From NCBI RefSeq assembly GCF_030272615.1, contig NC_081409.1:912763840-912827839 (forward strand): DNA of 64,000 nucleotides, read 5' to 3'. The notes beneath the pieces are model-generated. The model did not search any database, was not told the origin of the DNA, and worked only from the letters and a program-made list of their open reading frames with translations. This stretch comes from Cryptomeria japonica (taxonomy: Eukaryota > Streptophyta > Pinopsida > Cupressales > Cupressaceae). This document shows positions 37,465-47,304 of this stretch, piece after piece (the stretch's first letter is position 1; each line of letters begins with the position of its first letter). A program made the position numbers and the translations under genes.

Positions 37465-37873
37465 AAAGGAGTTGCAGTATACTCTGTGATACTGGATGGA
37501 TTTTTTCTCTCATGTGTGAGTATGTCAATTGCCAGAGGGGATGTGAAAGTGGAGAGGATTGCCAGAGGGGGCATGAAAGCCTTTTCTTATGAAGAAAGGC
37601 CATGCATGGCACAACCTCTATATCTACTCTGTCACTGGATGGCAGGGGGTTCTGAGAGAGAGCTCGCAGAGGAATGAAAAAGGAACATGTCTGGGTAGGG
37701 AGTGGCAGAAATCCATCCATGTAGTTGCATGGAAGTTGCAACCCCTCCCCAACATGTTATGTTTCACCCCTAACTCCCCCTCCCATTGCCTCTAATCCTG
37801 GGCATGAAGGTTGAAGCTCCTCCTCTAGTTTAGACGCGACTTTTCTTCTTCACAGGACCTCGTTTCCTTTCCT

Positions 37874-38261
37874 AGAAGGGAAATGCTCAATAGGACAAAA
37901 GCACAACATCTCACACTACATCTGAAGGTTTCAGGGCGATAATGAAATGGCTCAAACAGTTTTGTCCCTACCAATTTTTAGTTAAGAACGATGATTCGCA
38001 GGTGCCAGCACATGGATATGTAAACATTTTTGTAACAGAATTTCATATGGCCTTTTAGGGCTAATTGAGAAGGGAAATGCTCAATAGGACAAAAGAGCAA
38101 CATCTTACACTCCATCCGAAGGTGTCGAGGCGATAATGACATGGCTCAAATGGTTTTGCCCCTACCAATTTTCAGTTAAGAACGATGATTCACAGGTGCC
38201 AGCACATGGATATGTAAACATTTTTGTAATAGAATTGCATATGGCCTTTTAGGGATAATTG
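37874..38261. repeat. 194-bp tandem duplication
   Basis: Units 37874-38067 and 38068-38261 both start agaagggaaatgctcaatag and contain ggtgccagcacatggatatg. They differ at roughly a dozen positions, so the duplication is not recent. No frame spans them. Confidence 0.9.
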
Positions 38262-38319
38262 TTAATGTCCATCATAATCAAAATGATGGAAAAATTGATG
38301 ATATACATTGATCTTTCGT

Positions 38320-38351
38320 GGTCGTGGGTTCGAGCCCCACGGTGTGCACCA
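38320..38351. other. tRNA-Lys-like 3' half ending in CCA, or a matching primer site
   Basis: The plus strand has a perfect T arm: stem GTGGG (38324-38328), loop TTCGAGC, stem CCCAC (38336-38340), then GGTGTGC, A and CCA (38341-38351). The T-arm sequence equals that of plant tRNA-Lys as I know it, and the encoded CCA points to a mature tRNA. No D arm or anticodon arm is visible upstream, so it is not a functional tRNA gene. Read on the minus strand it starts TGGTGCACACCG just after an LTR-like region, so it may be an unusually long primer-binding site. Confidence 0.55.
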
Positions 38352-39415
38352 ATTAATGTATGTCGAAAATGTTGGATCAGCCTGTAAAAGGAGAAAACAA
38401 TTCAAACACACACATGAAACATTGCATTAGAGGTTAGAAATCCAAACAAAACAAGTTAAATGAATTTAAACTCTTTAAAATCATTCCATGTTCCTCTATC
38501 TCCAAGGATCTTCAAGATTCAAGGTGGCTCCTAGCTTGGAAGAGCACTTGATTCTTTAAGATGACAACCTAAAGAATGAGATTTAAATGATTATAAGATC
38601 TAAATGGAATGCAACCAAGATCTTAATGAATGATAAGATGAGATGATGAATATGAAATGCAAAACTAGATGATTAAGATTTAGATGAGTTCCAAATTGAA
38701 AGCTAAGATGATGCTATATGAGTTAATTAAGCTAAGAAAAGATGTGCATCTAAGCTAAATGAAACTAAAATGCTATGATATGAATGCTTGATGCTTTGAA
38801 GATGACAAAGAGACCTCCTTAACCTGCGAAATGACTATAAGTTTGATGCACAAAAGACTTGATTATAAAAATGAAGAATGAAAGCTCTATTTATAGAGAA
38901 AATAGAGCAATGGATGGTTAAGATTGGATAATCTTAATAAGGGCCAAGATTGAAAGTTAATCAATCCATGTTTACAATTCTCACCAATGAAATGGTGACA
39001 ATTGTCAACAAGAGGTTACTTGAGAGGAGATGAAAGAAGCATTAAATGCTTGAGAAGACATGAAGGTTACCTTAGGAGGTAAGGGTTAAGGTTAGGTTAG
39101 GGTTATCCATTGGATAAAGCTTTTACCCAAGGGGTAAACTCTTGTGCAAGGGTTAAAGGGATAACCAAGGTTAAAGCCATGAATGCTTGATGAGACCCTT
39201 GAGCTAGATGAGGGTTGAGTTAGAGAGAAAGTCTTTAATCATGCAAGAAGGTTGAGTTAACCATTAATGGTTATGTAATATCCTTAAATAGTTTGGAAGA
39301 CTTTGAGGGTTAACAAAATTTTGACTTTTTTCTCTCTATTGCATGATTCTATCAATTTTTAAATGAAATGAATCAAGGGTTTATTTCATTTAGTGCATTG
39401 TTATGATGTATGTAG
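38352..39415 (-). mobile_element. Possible minus-strand LTR
   Basis: No gene. The minus strand has CTATAAATAG at 38887-38896. A tRNA-complementary TGGTGCACACCG lies immediately beyond its lower end. Near 39060-39200 there are several ggttagggtt and aagggttaa phrases. If this is an LTR, its 3' end should lie close to 38352, but a clean CA end adjoining the primer site is not seen. Confidence 0.35.
38887..38896 (-). promoter_or_regulatory. TATA box, minus strand
   Basis: CTATAAATAG is a strong match to the plant TATA consensus, flanked symmetrically by gctctattt and aaatagagc. It probably belongs to the LTR-like block. Confidence 0.4.
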
Positions 39416-39421
39416 CTTTAT

Positions 39422-40100
39422 GTTTATGCTTCGGCCCAAGGGGTCAATTAAAATGCTTAAATGGAGTTGCAGAATGATAGGGCTTGTGCAAGGATTTTAG
39501 ATAAGTAGTTTTGGGTTAGGGTTACAAATGGGGTATATTGTAAGGCAGTATCATCTCAGATTTTATGTTATCGGATCAAATTCTGTCACATTTTTCAGTT
39601 TTATGTTTTATATCTTTTAGGTGCCCAATGGAGTAAGGCACTAATCAATGCTTGTAACTGGTTTTGTTTATCAACCTTGTTTTTCTTTTAATTGGTGAAT
39701 CTCTACCAATCTCTTAAATATCAGAATATCATTTGTTAAGTTTTATGCGTTTTCTGAAAGTTGCCTCGCCTATCTCATACTCTAGCTTAAGGTTGAGGAT
39801 CACTAAAGGACTCGCCATCCTTGAGCATTCTCGCTTTTTGTTGAGCCCTTTTATGAGATAATCTGCTTTGTTTTCAGTAAATTCTTGAATATCATTGTAG
39901 AGAGCAGGAATTTCATTGAAGGGATCACCCTCCTGGGTTCTGTAGAGCCCGAAGTGTAGAATGATCTTGTATCCTTGTTGAAGTTGGTCCAAGCCTGATG
40001 AATATTGATAGTTGGAGGTGGCTCTCTATAGGTATTTGGAGGAATCAGCTTGGTCTTTGCCCAGTGGCAGTGTAAACCCGTTCAATTTTTGGAACCAACA
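39422..40100 (-). repeat. Dispersed repeat family 1, copy 2, with an 87-codon frame
   Basis: Same family as 14146-14897. Here a minus-strand frame stays open from 39992 to 39729 and, ignoring one stop, further upstream. It includes LDQLQQGYKIILHFGLYRT, EGDPFNEIPALYNDIQEF and KADYLIKGLNKK. The corresponding peptide is recognisable but broken in copy 1 (SKISRTWTDL, TRIQDPSA in shifted frames). I do not recognise the protein. The composition looks like a real coding sequence that the family carries. Confidence 0.7.
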
Positions 40101-40790
40101 CAACATACTCTGCAACTCCTTCAATAAATCACATCAACTCTAACTCATAAAATCACTTGTATCTTGCATGTCTAAAATAACTCATCACAATGTCTTTTTA
40201 TAGACATTAGATTTCATGTCGGCTCAAGAACTTCATCACAATTTCCTAGGTTTAGTGTATTTGGACAATCTTCCATAACACATCGCAAATCATCGCCAAA
40301 AATGTCAGTTAGAGATAATTCATCACGACCGGTGATACCTCATTACACAATCTATGAAATCGGTTGGAACACCGATACTGGTTGAGTGTTAACCACTTCC
40401 AATTCACATATCGATTGTCCTCCATTCATCTCCTTGTTTCTCTCTGTTGTATCTCAAAACTGGTGTCAGTGGAATTGACCAAAACCAATTGTCATTACTT
40501 CATATACCGGTTGTCAACATATACCGGTTTAGACACCTTCATACCAGTTAGAATTCTCTATACATATGATATTGGTTTGCAATACAAAGACTTGGGAGTA
40601 GTACTGATTTGACTTAACTAAGATGACTATGACAATGTGAACATATGTGTGTGTGTGTGTGTATGTGCCATCAATGACAACACATAAAGTCATCTAATAT
40701 AAAAATCATCATCAAGCCAACAACCCATTGTAGATTAAATACAATTAATACAATGTACTAACATATATAGATCAAAAACACTACAAATCT
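40101..40790. other. No gene; accggt-rich block
   Basis: Between 40330 and 40570 the string accggt or its variants (ccgatactggt, ataccggtt) recurs. The same motif is common in the LTR element at 16.4-22.5 kb, so this may be a decayed relative. A short (TG)n lies at 40645-40662. Confidence 0.4.
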
Positions 40791-40798
40791 ACAATATA

Positions 40799-41062
40799 GA
40801 GAACAAAAGTGTAATAGAGCCTCAGATGCTTCTCAAGTGGTCTGGGGAGTGCTCGCCATTGATGGAGCAGATGTGGCTATTACCTATACGAAAAATGACT
40901 AAAGATTAAATACAATTAATGTAATGATACGTATTGTAGGTTAAATGCAATTAATGCAATATATAAAATAGAAGTGTACTGAAGCCTGAGATGCTTCTCC
41001 AGTACACGAAGGAGGGCTTGCCATTGATGAAGCAGATATGGATATTTCCTGTATGAAAAATG
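40799..41062 (-). repeat. Duplicated small exon-like unit, 165-bp period
   Basis: Acceptors ending at 41049 (catacag|GAAATATC) and 40884 (cgtatag|GTAATAGC) precede similar coding stretches: HICFINGKPSFVYWRSIS and HICSINGEHSPDHLRSI. The period is 165 bp, a multiple of three. Both belong to the minus-strand relic described above. Confidence 0.65.
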
Positions 41063-42914
41063 ATAAGATTATAATTTATCACAAGTTCACATGTACACGT
41101 GCATATAATCATAAAATCAAGAAAATAAAGTAGAGATACATACCTTTGTCCTCTCTCGATCCTCGAGTGTATCAGGTGCATTCAACAAATCTATAAAGCC
41201 CAATGGTTGTATATAAAATAGACAAAAAACACTAATCAATCTAGAAATTCCAACTAAGACAATTTCAACCTTTTCAAATGATTGTACAATTAAAAATATA
41301 TTCAATTGCCTTCTTCCCATGTTTAGGCGTCGTCAAGGATTTCTTTTGCTGAGGATAAGGCCTAGACACGGAGGGGGTACCCTAAAACAAACAAAATTAA
41401 CACAAGAGATATTAGTAGATAATATTAAACATAATTTAACAAAGCTAAAATTAAATGACTTGCATATTCCATCAAAAGAATACATAAAATAAGGTGTACC
41501 AAATATGATACCGAATAGCTTTGTAGGCCAAAATCGATCACTGGGAGCATGATATGTTACAAAATTTATACCTCAAGCATCGAAGTTGTAGCTGCAATAA
41601 CTGCAGGAAGAATATCAAATGGTGTATTAAAACCTGTTGTTGCATCGTCAAATGCATATTGTTTGTATCAATTTAAATCGATCTATAAATAAAAATTTAT
41701 TTACAATTACAAATTTTAAGCGACTGATAAATAAAATGTTATGAATTCAAATCAACACACCTGTGTTAGCGGCTGACTAACAAACACCATGTCCATTAAA
41801 TTTATCCGTTAGCACCACATCTTCAGTCGTGTGGGTCTAACATTTTCTCCCGCAAATCATGCACAAATGGGACATGGAATCATCTGCACCAGCCTCAACA
41901 TCCATCCCTGTGCATATGCCTGAGCAAGTGGGACACACATGCTCAATGGGATGACCAACGCTAGTTGCCTTAGCTAATGGATCATCATCTAGGCCAAGGG
42001 GGTGTGCTAACTATGTCCCATGCTGGATGATCACATCAGTCAATGTTGTGGTTGCCCGAAGAGTCTCTAGCTCCATCAACTCTTTCAAGGCTACTGGGAC
42101 CGTCACATGCACCTTGGGTTTGGATGCTAGGGGGTGACAACTCTGCGGGTCTAATACCCTACAGGCTCCAGGACTATCTTGGGCAAAGCCACCACCTCTA
42201 CCATGGTACTCTCTCATATCAAAATAATTAGGCCACTCATTGAGGATAAACTCACAATATAATTTCCTCAAAAAATATAATGGACCTCAAAATTATTACA
42301 AGGCGGTTCATCAAAGACCATCCACCACCTATTCCAAAAAAGATTCTTCATCTGCACATTGGTACACCAATGTATGGGAAACCTCTTTGCATTAAGAGGT
42401 AAGGACTCACCAGTTCTAGGATCAACAAAAAGAGCACATATTTGTTCTTTACTTATGCTTTTATTTTTCACTGTATCATATGATAACCCATCAGCATAAT
42501 AAGTGCGACACCTATCCCTATAGTTTCCCCATTTTGTAATCTGACTCGAAACTGCAGTGGCACCACTAGCCAATGTTTCTAGGCTAGTGGCAAGGGATAA
42601 ATGATGCTCAAGCTCAGATGTTTTCAATCTATTAACCAGTTTAGTTATTTTAGTAGTGTTTTGTCCTAACTGATTAAGCAAATCCTCCCGTGTAGGTGCT
42701 ATACGGTCTAAAGGAGGATTTGTAGGTGTATCTTGAGTGTTTTGTTGTGGGTTTTGAGGTGCGTCTTGTGGTTCTATATTTTGAGAATCTGATATTGGTA
42801 ACAAAAAAGTAAAAAAATAAAATCAAAATCAATGAATTTTAATTAAAAATTGTAAATAAAATTTATCAAATGTGCAAGAAAAACAAAAAAAATGCATAAC
42901 CGACCTCTTTCCAT
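40799..42914 (-). pseudogene. Multi-exon coding relic of unknown function
   Basis: A plausible gene structure on the minus strand. Exon 1 starts at ATG 42914 (Met-Glu-Arg) and ends with AG|GT at 42905. Exon 2 runs 42788-41761 after a pyrimidine-rich acceptor. Candidate exons follow at 41692-41572 (PFDILPAVIAATTSMLE), from 41381 (SRPYPQQKKSLTTPKHGKK), at 41190-41154 (LLNAPDTLEDRERTK) and from 41048. Exon 2 encodes a Gln/Pro/Asn-rich start (QDAPQNPQQNTQDTP), a basic-helical part (TTKITKLVNRLK), an aromatic segment (KNLFWNRWWMVFDEPP) and paired cysteines (CPTC-SGIC, later CMICGRKC) like a small zinc-binding unit. It carries one frameshift near 42275 and three TAG stops. I do not recognise the family. 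It could be a transposon gene or a dead host gene. Confidence 0.5.
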
Positions 42915-42929
42915 GGTGTCTGGGTGTGA

Positions 42930-43225
42930 AAAATGGAGCACGTACGTGGTTTGCAACCCAAAAACCCTTCGAACTCGCTCTCAAATGGGAAGGAAATAAT
43001 AACAGTTGACAGTTAAAAAAACATTTATTGATAGGGACCGCGTACACGGTTTTATTTCCTAAAGGACCATGTACGCGGTTTTATCCCTTTAGGCTCGGGT
43101 ACAACGAACCTAACGGTGTACGAAATTTTTAAAATTTTAAAACCATGAACGCAGTTTCTGTTTTTTCAACTTTTTTTTGGTGTGTGTCCACTTTTTTGCA
43201 CACCATCTTGGTGCACACACCCCAA
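42930..43225 (-). promoter_or_regulatory. Iterated near-palindrome and hairpin upstream of the coding relic
   Basis: A ccgcgtacgcgg-type palindrome recurs at about 42940 (gcacgtacgtggtt), 43038 (accgcgtacacggtttt), 43068 (accatgtacgcggtttt) and 43142 (accatgaacgcagttt). Further out, ttggtgtgtgtccac (43179-43193) pairs with gtgcacacaccccaa (43211-43225). The block starts about 20 bp upstream of the putative ATG at 42914. It may be a promoter element array or subterminal repeats of a DNA transposon. Confidence 0.55.
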
Positions 43226-45310
43226 TTCAAAGTGTCAATAGTACATAAAATAGTTTAAACATAGTATATAAACATCGAATTGACTATAATTATGTTGTCC
43301 CCTCCGGCATGTTTTGGCACTAATGTCAAAGCAATAAGGTATTAAGGTGATCTCCTTCCTTGGTATACTTGATTTGTAAACATCATAGGTGCATTGGTTT
43401 GGCATTTCAGGTTTATATGGAGACATAGTCATTATAAATATTTCCTCATCTCATACTCATTATTCATTGATGGTGATTTGATTTGACATGCAAGTATATG
43501 ATGTTTCTTATAGTTTTATATCTTGCTTTGATCTTGGTTACATATGTGATAAGGTGCCAAAGGTTATGGTAACATTGTTCACTAGCATCTTTGAAAAGTC
43601 TTTTATATTGCATATTATGTCGTAATAAATATATGTTCATATGTAAAGTTTTATAAACCTTATCATGAGCACTAAACACAATGGCTAAAGGCTTTTGGCA
43701 TAAACATTTTCTAAGAGTTTGAAAATTAAAAAAAAGGAATAAAGCCTCCTTTCCAGGCTCATGACTTTTGGTTGCTTTATGAGATAAACAACCTAAAAAA
43801 AGATGTTCAGCTTATCATATTATTCAGTTTTTGTTTTTGAAAAAGCTCTCTCGAGCTAGGGCATGACATAATAGTTAGGGTTGTGTTTTTCTCCTCATCT
43901 ATGAAGGAAAGATTTCCAGTTTGACGGTGGACTGTGATTGTTTTTTATAAAGAATCTAGTAGCGACATTGGCAAATATACATCTTCAATAACAAATATGT
44001 TATCAGGTGTTTTTGTTCCCTTGTTTTTTTTTTTTTTATCTTTGAAAAGAAAGGTGTGATTCTCTTGTCATATGCTTGGTTTTCGAGTGTTTGGTGTTTT
44101 TGTTTAAAGAAAAGGGTTAAAGTGTTTAGTTTGTGGAAAATAAAGCATTTTTTTTTGTTACTTTGAAAGACAGTTTGTTTACATTGTTAATATAGTTTTC
44201 AGGTTGCAGTGTCTTTGCTTGTTTCAAATCCTTATTTTGTGGTTGTAACTAAAGATGATATTGTAGTTTTGTTAAATAAAACCCTAGTCAAGGTTTTGTG
44301 TTATTCTTTTGTTAAGGTTTTTGTTGCAGACTATGTATATATCTCAAACCCTTATTTTATATTAATGTTAAAAACTTGTTAATGACTGTAATGAGGGGTT
44401 TATACTGCCATACGTGTTGTTGTTTTGGATTGTGTCAATATAACAATTTTTGATCGAATTCTGTTGAGTCTGCATTTGGGTTTGTTGAGTCTCGTTTGAA
44501 AAGAGAATCATTTTACAGTTATTTGTTAAGACATTGACATATTTTTTTGAAAGATAGTTGTGTGAAGATGGAAGTTGGTTTTCAATTGAAAAACAAAGAA
44601 CAATATATATCCTATGTTGAATATTTTTAGAAGTTGATGTCGTTTAGAAAGAAAATCTTTTTGTTGATTCATATTGTATATATAATCATTATTCTCAATG
44701 TTGTAAAAGGCATTATTGATCAAATTATAAAATATATATCTGTATATTGAGAAAAGTTTTGTAAAGCACTTGCAGTGCACATTGTGGATTAGATTCACTA
44801 TATTTTATCACCGTGTATACTTTTCACATGCATACTGATATATTGTATGTGAACTGTTGAGATACTTTGTACTATTGCTTCTAAGTCTCAAGTGATGCGA
44901 GATCAAAAGATGTTTGAAAAGAAATAGAGATGATACTCTCTATGTGAATCAAAACAGTGTTTAAGAAGTGACTATGTATAGCCAGTGAGGCATTTAAAAT
45001 CTTTCAATGAGATAGTATTATCAGTGAGACATATCATTCAGCCAGTGAGGTATTTAAAATCCATCAATGGGATAGTATTATAGTGAGACATATCATTTAG
45101 CCAGTGAGGCATTTGTAAACAGTCCAAGATTACTTTCCACTAATGAAATTTCTTTTGTCAATTTTTGTGGTTGTATGATTCATTTGTCTTTATTCATTTC
45201 AATTTTTTTTCTTTTTATGATTTCTTAAGTAAATCAAAACAAATTATTTGAGTTGATTAGAATTATAGAGCACTGATTCACCCCCCACTCTCAGTGCTCT
45301 TTATAATCTA
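43226..45310 (+). mobile_element. Probable solo LTR of a copia-like element
   Basis: No frame of note. The right end contains gagcactgattcacccccc followed by actctcagtgctct, the same pre-terminal pattern as the LTRs at 16.4 and 21.6 kb (cactgattca, ccccccctctcagtg). No primer site follows. Termini and target duplication were not identified, so limits are approximate. T-rich runs fill 43980-44170. Confidence 0.4.
44980..45110. repeat. Short tandem repeat, about 60-bp period
   Basis: agccagtgaggcatttaaaa starts at 44980, 45040 and (truncated) 45099; the units end in agtgagacatatcatt. Confidence 0.9.
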
Positions 45311-45350
45311 GCAAATTACAATAAACTATAATCAAGCCAATGAGATAGTT

Positions 45351-45351
45351 T

Positions 45352-45389
<38 letters not shown>
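45351..45389. repeat. (TA)n(TG)n microsatellite
   Basis: About 14 bases of TA followed by about 26 bases of TG. Confidence 0.95.
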
Positions 45390-45535
45390 AAGTTAAAATT
45401 ATAATATCCAAATGATATCTCTATCTTAAATCTTGAAGCTAATACTTCTAAGCTCACATTGATGAAGTGGAAGGTAACTAAAATTACACATTTAAAGAAT
45501 CCATTTCCTCCCCAACCATCTATAAAATATATTGA

Positions 45536-46830
45536 TTATTTGTAATAATGTTGGTCATGATTGTCCATTCCAATGTCATCAAAACCTATCTTCATAATTT
45601 CTTTACCATCTCCAATCCGCATTGCATCCATTGTTGTTAACTGTGTGTGATTAAGATCGCTACAAAATGGAAACATATGTTGTCCACTATTTTGTTGATC
45701 ATCTAAAGCTATATTGACATATGCATTTAATAAATCAACATATAGAAAGTGTTAAGTGTAACATTACAATATATAGTTAGTCTAAATAAAATTAACATTC
45801 TAAATTACTTGGAATGGTTTGTTGAAATGTTTGTTTGTAGATAACATCAATAGATGATGATGGTTTAGTTCCATAAACTATACATAGTAATTGTTTGATT
45901 GAGAATAGAAAAGTGGTTAGAAATAGGAACTTAGCAATATTACAATTAATGAATGAATATTTTAATAGTTAGAAAATTACCCTTTATAACTTGTATTTCA
46001 TCTATTGTTGATTGGTTCAGATCTATAGAAAATGGTAATGTATGTTGTCCACTATTTTGTTGAACATCTAAAGTTGCAATGACATTTGCATTAAATAAAT
46101 AAACATAGATAAAGTGCTAAGTGTAAGAGGAAATATGACAATCTAAATAATATTGACACTCTTAATTACCTTGAATGGTTTGTTGAAATATTTGACTGAG
46201 GATAATATTGATAGCTGATGATGGTTGAGTTCCATAAACTGTACCTAGTAATTGTTTGATTAGGTATAGAAAAGTGGTTAGAAATAAGAACTTATAAATA
46301 TTACAATTATTTAATGAAGACATTTAATAGTTAGAAAATTACCCTTTGTAATTTGCATTCCCTCTATTGTTGACTGGTTGAGATCAACACACAATGGTAA
46401 TGTATGTTGTCCATTATTTTGTTGATCATCTAAAGTTGCTCCTACATTTGAATTAATAAATCAACATAGATAAAATGTTAGGTACATAAGAATACTATAT
46501 CTAGATAAATTAAACAATATTGACATTCTTAATTACCTGGAATGATTTGTTGAATGGTTTGATTTGGGATAACACCAATAGTTGACAATGGCTGACTTCC
46601 ACAAATTGCACTTGCTAATTGTTTTATTAAGTATAAATCTGGTTACAAATAAAAGTTTACCAATATTACAATTAATGAATGAACATATTTAATAGCTATA
46701 TAATTACCCTCCATAATTTGTATTTCATCTGTTGTTGACTAGTTGAGATCAATAGAGAAGGGAAATTGACGACATCGACTATTCTCTTGATCATCCAAAG
46801 CTACAATGACATTTTTTAACATATGAAATA
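45536..46830 (-). CDS. Tandem array of alternating 87-nt and 69-nt exons, unknown protein
   Basis: On the minus strand the order is 46708-46794 (A4), 46537-46605 (B3), 46343-46429 (A3), 46170-46238 (B2), 45981-46067 (A2), 45809-45877 (B1) and a terminal exon 45536-45702 (A1) ending in a stop. A4, A3 and A2 are each 87 nt; all three B exons are 69 nt. All join in the same phase, giving a 52-residue repeat. A reads DxQQNSGQHTLPFSIDLNQS then T(I/T)(D/E)xxQ(I/V); B reads YGTQPSSAINIILSQ then (I/T)FQQTI. The unit period is 362-365 bp. Donors (aagg|gtaatt, caag|gtaatt) and most acceptors (actttag) are conserved. Damage: a TAG in A4, AG lost before A4 and before B3. The terminal exon continues GDGKEIMKIGFDDIGMDN. 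The true first exon is not established; an ATG at about 46821 is in frame with A4. I recognise no family. Confidence 0.55.
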
Positions 46831-47165
46831 AGATGAAAATTGTGTGCAAATACAAAAGGACTAAAAAGAAATAAGATAATTAATCAAGCAAGCATAAGAC
46901 ATCAAAACACCTCAAGATTAGAATGACAAAATTCGAAACGGAAATAAAAATGACAAAGCAACACAAACCAAAATCCCGCTTCAATTTGATAGTTCCTTGA
47001 ATTTATGTGTGCTCGATGATGTCTTGAAATGTTCGATATTGTTCCATGATATTTGATGCAAAGATGATTGATTAAAATGATTTTATGAGATGGGTGGTGA
47101 TTTCAATAGAGTAATGGTATGGATGTGCGAAAAGTGGATCCTATGGGCTAATAAGAAAAGGAGGG

Positions 47166-47173
47166 TTTAAATA
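47166..47173 (-). promoter_or_regulatory. TATA-like box upstream of the exon array
   Basis: TATTTAAA on the minus strand, about 370 bp upstream of exon A4, with a leader lacking ATG until about 47052. That first ATG opens only a 14-codon frame (MEQYRTFQDIIEHT). The upstream sequence includes cacgtg (about 47230), a common plant G-box. It could be the array's promoter or a separate LTR promoter. Confidence 0.35.
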
Positions 47174-47304
47174 GGAAATGGGAGGAAGGTGAGGAGCTTG
47201 AAAGTGCAACATTTATCCTCAAGGAAGACACGTGACACTCTAAAGAGAGCCATGTGGAGGAAGATTCCACAATGGCTCAAGAGGGAAGACAAGTGTCCCA
47301 AAGG

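Noticed and set aside
38240..38351. Functional tRNA-Lys gene
   Set aside because: Only the T arm and acceptor 3' strand are present. No D arm, anticodon arm or 5' acceptor strand can be found upstream, and CCA is encoded.
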